The position numbers and the translations under genes were made by a program. The notes below the pieces were generated by a model. It saw only the letters and a list, made by a program, of their open reading frames with translations, had not been told where the DNA came from and made no database searches. Shown here piece after piece: positions 32,111-35,646 of a stretch of DNA of 35,646 nucleotides. Position 1 is the stretch's first letter. The number at the start of each line of letters is the position of its first letter. The DNA lies in assembly GCF_020144665.1 (NCBI RefSeq), contig NZ_JAAHBQ010000073.1, positions 1-35,646 of the forward strand. Direction: 5' to 3'. This DNA is from Oscillatoria salina IIICB1. Its GTDB lineage: Bacteria > Cyanobacteriota > Cyanobacteriia > Cyanobacteriales > SIO1D9.

Positions 32111-33946
32111 TTAACTCGGTTTCCAGCCCGTCAAAACATTCGGACGTTCAGCCTCCGCAGCAAACATTTTCTCGATCGCAGCTTGACGTTGAGTAGGCGT
32201 TTCTGACGTATAATTCCACAAACTTTCGTAGAAGAAAAACGACACCCCAGCAAAACCCTTATTCCGGACAATTTCCACTTGCCTTGCAATTTGAGAAAAA
32301 GGCACATTACGACCCTTTAAACCAGACAAAATGCCCACTGCGACAGGAATATGCAACCTAGCAGCTTCCATTTCCGGTTGATTTAATTCCCGAACAAAAC
32401 GCTCGTAATCATCCCGATAAACTTGGACGATCAACTCTTCAATCAAACCCAATCGTTCCCACTTTTCCCAATCGAGAAGAAAATACTCCAAAGAATACTC
32501 TTGAGGATTAGGAGAAACCGAAATTAACGCCGTTGGCTGACTATCTTTAACCGCCCGAAAAACCTCTGCCATATATTCAGTAATTTTATCAGCCCGCCAG
32601 CGAATCCATTCAATATTTTTTTCATCACTAGGAGGATTTCTGCCCGCGTGTTCTTGGCGATAAAGATTAATCGTATAATCGTCATAGCCAAAATCATAAG
32701 GAAAGCCAAAATGGTCATCTAATTGAATGCCATCAAGATCGTAATTAGCGACAATTTCTACTAGCAAATCAGTAATAAACTTTTGTACTTCGGGATTAAG
32801 GGGATTAAGCCAAACTCGTTCAAGTCTGCCACCTTCCAACCAAATCGTACTTCCATCTTGACGCTTAGTTAACCACTGTGGATGACGCTTAGCTAATTGT
32901 GACTCAGCAGGTGCCATAAAACCAAATTCAAACCAAGGAATTACCGCCAGATTTTGAGCGCGTGCTTCGGCAATAATTTCCTGGAGAAAATCCCTTCCTT
33001 GTAAACCAGCTTCCGGGTGAATTTGGCGCCCAATTACTGATTCAGCTACCGGGCTAGGATAAAGGGTATAACCGTCATTCCAGACTGTGGGGTAAAGAGT
33101 ATTAAAATTTAACTCATTTAAACGTTTTACTGCGTCAGTAAGTTTATTCCTAGCAAACAAAACATCGCTATCAATATTAGTTAGCCAAACACCGCGCAAC
33201 TCGGTACTAACTAGAGGAGTAACTTTCCCACCAGGAATATATTCCGCAGCAATTAAATTATTTTTTCCTAACCCTTGACAGACAAAAGCAGCTATTTCAC
33301 CGCGAGTAGCAAACTGAGTTGGTTTGAGTTGTTTAACATTGGGGTAATTAACCACCAATTGCTTCTCAGTTGCAGCCGCGATCGCTGAGGTGGCATAATC
33401 AGGAATAGCACTAGCATCGAAGTAATTTTGGCTTAAAGTTTCGCTTACAGGTTGACTGGGAGTATATCCCAAACCTGAAGCTAAAGCTACTAAAGCTTGG
33501 ACGCGAGGTATATTTTGAGTGGGACGAAAAATTTGTTGAGGATAGCCAGACAAAAAATTAGTTTGGTAAGCTTGACGAATGGCATTCGCTGCCCAATAAT
33601 TACTAGTAACGTCGCGAAAATTGCCACCGCTACGAACTACAGGCGCATTAGGAAAGGCATTACTGACAATAGCAGCAAATTCGGCTCTCGAAACCGGTGA
33701 ATTTGGGCGAAAACTGCCATCAGGATAACCACTAATAATTTTCTCCCGGGCGAGTTGCTGAATGCAAGTTTGCGCCCAATGTCCTTGAAGATCTTGGAGT
33801 TGGGTAGTTTGGGGATAACCAGTAAGAGGAAAAAAGACAGTCAGGGTGAAACTGAAAATGAGCAGAAACACTAACCAAGCTTTTCGCCCATACAAGCGAC
33901 TAAAATGAACTAAGCTATCAGCAAAAGTGTTAGATAAAGTTTTCAT
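32111..33946 (-). CDS. SLH-domain glycosidase of the GH10-like (DUF187) family, 611 aa
   Basis: A membrane-type N-terminus (AWLVFLLIFSFTLTVFFP) is followed by three S-layer-homology repeats in about residues 45-230 (GHWAQTCIQQLAREKIISGYPDGSFRP, in part; NYWAANAIRQAY...SGYPQQ; a third with YATSAIAAATEKQLVVNYP). The catalytic domain (about 240-590) has the markers ELRGVWLTNIDSDVL, NTLYPTVWNDGYTLYPS, WFEFGFMAP and DLDGIQLDDHFGFP. Family members cleave glycosidic bonds in cell-wall or extracellular polymers; SLH domains would anchor it to the outer cell wall. Substrate unknown. The ATG at 33946 is preferred over a TTG one codon earlier. Usual length for the cyanobacterial version. Confidence 0.9.
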   Translation of the reverse strand: MKTLSNTFADSLVHFSRLYGRKAWLVFLLIFSFTLTVFFPLTGYPQTTQLQDLQGHWAQTCIQQLAREKIISGYPDGSFRPNSPVSRAEFAAIVSNAFPNAPVVRSGGNFRDVTSNYWAANAIRQAYQTNFLSGYPQQIFRPTQNIPRVQALVALASGLGYTPSQPVSETLSQNYFDASAIPDYATSAIAAATEKQLVVNYPNVKQLKPTQFATRGEIAAFVCQGLGKNNLIAAEYIPGGKVTPLVSTELRGVWLTNIDSDVLFARNKLTDAVKRLNELNFNTLYPTVWNDGYTLYPSPVAESVIGRQIHPEAGLQGRDFLQEIIAEARAQNLAVIPWFEFGFMAPAESQLAKRHPQWLTKRQDGSTIWLEGGRLERVWLNPLNPEVQKFITDLLVEIVANYDLDGIQLDDHFGFPYDFGYDDYTINLYRQEHAGRNPPSDEKNIEWIRWRADKITEYMAEVFRAVKDSQPTALISVSPNPQEYSLEYFLLDWEKWERLGLIEELIVQVYRDDYERFVRELNQPEMEAARLHIPVAVGILSGLKGRNVPFSQIARQVEIVRNKGFAGVSFFFYESLWNYTSETPTQRQAAIEKMFAAEAERPNVLTGWKPS

Positions 33947-34319
33947 CAAAAAGTAGATGTGAGTGACAAAATCGATCTCAGCCTTGATAGGCTATGGATT
34001 ATGACTTGGGCAAAAGGATACAAGTTGCACCGCGATAAGTATACAATCGAGAGTAGACTGGGAAAAAGACGCTTTGGTGTTAGCGAAAAGGTAGAGCAGT
34101 TAAAGCGATTCTGCCCTTTTCCGTGCCAGAATGAAACATCGATCCTGCAAGACAACTAGCGATCGCGATCGCACAATTTTCGGCACTGTGGTAGATTTAG
34201 GGAAATTAATCAAATCTCCAACTTGACCGCTCGACAATCGCCAATCCCTACAAACACTTAACAATTAAATTGGTTTATCTATGCCAAAATAAACTTAGAT
34301 TTCCTCACCAACAACAGCA
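33947..34319. other. Intergenic region between SLH glycosidase and pseudokinase-GUN4 genes
   Basis: About 370 bp between divergent genes; expected to carry both promoters. A double HIP1 string (GCGATCGCGATCGCA) lies at 34160-34174, and a small hairpin AGCCT-TGAT-AGGCT near 33981. No tRNA or gene was recognised. Confidence 0.5.
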
Positions 34320-35642
34320 ATGAACTGGGCGATCGCACAGCAGTTACAAAACGGTAAATTCCTCATCGAAGCTATGCTACAACAAGATGGCTTCGGTGTC
34401 ACTTACAAAGCCTTACATCGGCATTTGCACATCCCGGTAATTATCAAAACTACCGACCAATTTTTCCGCTACCATCCCGAATACCAAGAATACCTGAATC
34501 GCTTTATTCAAGAAGCCCATATCCTAGCTCAATTAGCCCAAGACGGTCATCCTAATTTGGTTCGTGTCTTAGACTTATTCGTCGAAGCCGACCATTATTG
34601 TCTGGTAACGGAATATGTCCAAGGGGAAAACCTATCTGCGCGAGTCAAACAACAAGGTGCATTGCCAGAAACAGAAGCTATTAAGTATATTGAGCAAGTA
34701 GCTCAAGCTTTAACTGTAGTCCATCAAGCGGGAATAGTTCATTGGAATGTCATTCCTGAGAACCTAATCCTGCGTCCCAATGGTAAAGTAGTCTTAAACG
34801 ATTTTACTGCATCGGGAAGAATCGTCAAAGCCACAGCTTCCAAACCATTAGGTAGTTGTCCCTTCGCACCCTACGAAAAAATTATCGAAGGCAACCGTCA
34901 GCCTACTGTAGATATATACAGCCTTTCCGGTACGCTTTACTATTTGATCGCAGGTAAACTCCCAACCAACAGTCTTGCTCGAAAAATCAATAACGAAGAA
35001 CTAATTCCACCTCAAAAACTCGCCTCCGTGAGTTATGCTGTCAACGAAGCGATCGTCCAGGGAATGGAATTAGAACCCAAAAATCGTCCCCAGTCAATGC
35101 AAGAATGGCTTTCACTCTTAACTAATACTCAGCAAGAAGACGATTTAAGCAGCGACAGAGGAATCAACTATACCACACTACGCGATTTCCTAGCCGCAGG
35201 TAAATGGCAAGAAGCAGACCGAGAAACCTGGCGAATTATGTCAAAAATAGCCAACCCAGACACAAATGACTGGCTAAAACCAGAAAACCTCGATAACTTT
35301 TCCTGCCTTGACTTATACACCATCGACCAACTGTGGCGGAAATATAGCAAAAAACGCTTCGGTTTCTCCATCCAAAAGCAAAGATATCAAAGCCTGGGCG
35401 GGAAGCAAGAGTGTAACCGCGAAATTTGGGCGAAATTCAGCGATACCGTAGGTTGGCGCGAAAACGATCGATGGTTATCCGAAAAAGAGTTAACTTATAA
35501 CCTCAGCGCCCCATCCGGACATTTACCTTCTACTCCCTCCGGCTGGGTATACTTAATTGGACATCTTTACAATCGCCTGGAAACAGCCGCTTTCATGAAA
35601 ATGGCGATCGAGCTTTTCTACCAAAAAATTGGTCGCATCTAA
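34320..35642 (+). CDS. Predicted pseudokinase fused to a GUN4 domain, 440 aa
   Basis: Residues 8-270 have a Ser/Thr kinase fold: glycine loop QQDGFGVTY (21-29), VIIK with Lys43, FIQEAHILAQL, and a hinge LVTEYVQGENL. The catalytic loop HRDxKPEN reads HWNVIPEN (141-148), so catalytic Asp is Asn143 and the Lys is Ile145; DFG reads DFT (161-163). This predicts loss of phosphotransfer while nucleotide binding may remain. Residues about 283-430 form a GUN4 domain (TTLRDFLAAGKWQEADRET, LYTIDQLWRKYS.KRFGFS in pieces, then VGWRENDRWL and APSGHLPS), the porphyrin-binding module that stimulates Mg-chelatase. Fusions of kinases with GUN4 are known in cyanobacteria; the protein is probably a tetrapyrrole-sensing regulator (inference). 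Confidence 0.9.
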   Translation: MNWAIAQQLQNGKFLIEAMLQQDGFGVTYKALHRHLHIPVIIKTTDQFFRYHPEYQEYLNRFIQEAHILAQLAQDGHPNLVRVLDLFVEADHYCLVTEYVQGENLSARVKQQGALPETEAIKYIEQVAQALTVVHQAGIVHWNVIPENLILRPNGKVVLNDFTASGRIVKATASKPLGSCPFAPYEKIIEGNRQPTVDIYSLSGTLYYLIAGKLPTNSLARKINNEELIPPQKLASVSYAVNEAIVQGMELEPKNRPQSMQEWLSLLTNTQQEDDLSSDRGINYTTLRDFLAAGKWQEADRETWRIMSKIANPDTNDWLKPENLDNFSCLDLYTIDQLWRKYSKKRFGFSIQKQRYQSLGGKQECNREIWAKFSDTVGWRENDRWLSEKELTYNLSAPSGHLPSTPSGWVYLIGHLYNRLETAAFMKMAIELFYQKIGRI

Positions 35643-35646
35643 CATT

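Overview
The window is chromosomal DNA from a cyanobacterium, probably a larger filamentous one. The octamer GCGATCGC (HIP1) recurs throughout. The proteins are typical of the group: SLH-domain glycosidase, GUN4-domain kinase-like protein, FHA-type exoprotein ending in a CHAT domain, TldD/TldE pair, and small conserved cyanobacterial hypotheticals. Genus cannot be resolved from the sequence alone. There are no rRNA, tRNA or cas genes.

Left end (1-2940), an accessory region. A CRISPR array of 29 apparently identical 35-bp repeats with 28 complete spacers runs off the left edge. Three signals indicate it is transcribed leftward (minus strand): a TTGACC-N18-TATAAT promoter just right of the last repeat, a repeat hairpin that forms a cUUCGg tetraloop only on that strand, and a repeat 3' end ATGGAAAC. 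The most unusual signal in the window is in the spacers. Three encode the same peptide (consensus T-x-Y-x-G-C-P-P-D-T) and three others encode a second one (N-A-K/E-I-L-A-V). Codons differ mostly at third positions, and all six are in the same sense. This is the mark of repeated sampling of two conserved viral genes, with all six crRNAs antisense to the message. Next to the leader is a remnant IS200/IS605-type element with a possible IscB-associated (HEARO/omega) RNA but no nuclease gene, then a small conserved protein gene.

Middle (3155-21658). A P-loop polynucleotide-kinase-like/WYL fusion (+), then on the minus strand a low-complexity cyanobacterial protein with three 69-bp tandem repeats, a 3822-residue secreted haemagglutinin-like protein with a C-terminal CHAT protease domain and a block of near-identical 201-bp repeats, and a tldD-tldE operon.

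Right part (21825-35646), mostly housekeeping and signalling. It holds a REC-GAF-GGDEF response regulator, an aconitase, an orphan MqsA/YgiT-type zinc-finger protein, a one-helix membrane protein, a Tat-type metallophosphoesterase, a CPA2 antiporter with universal-stress-like domains, glucosamine-6-phosphate deaminase, an EEP-family phosphodiesterase, an SLH-anchored glycosidase, and a pseudokinase-GUN4 fusion that ends 4 bases before the window edge. Several proposed starts are internal ATGs; the longer open frames there begin at weak TTG or GTG codons.
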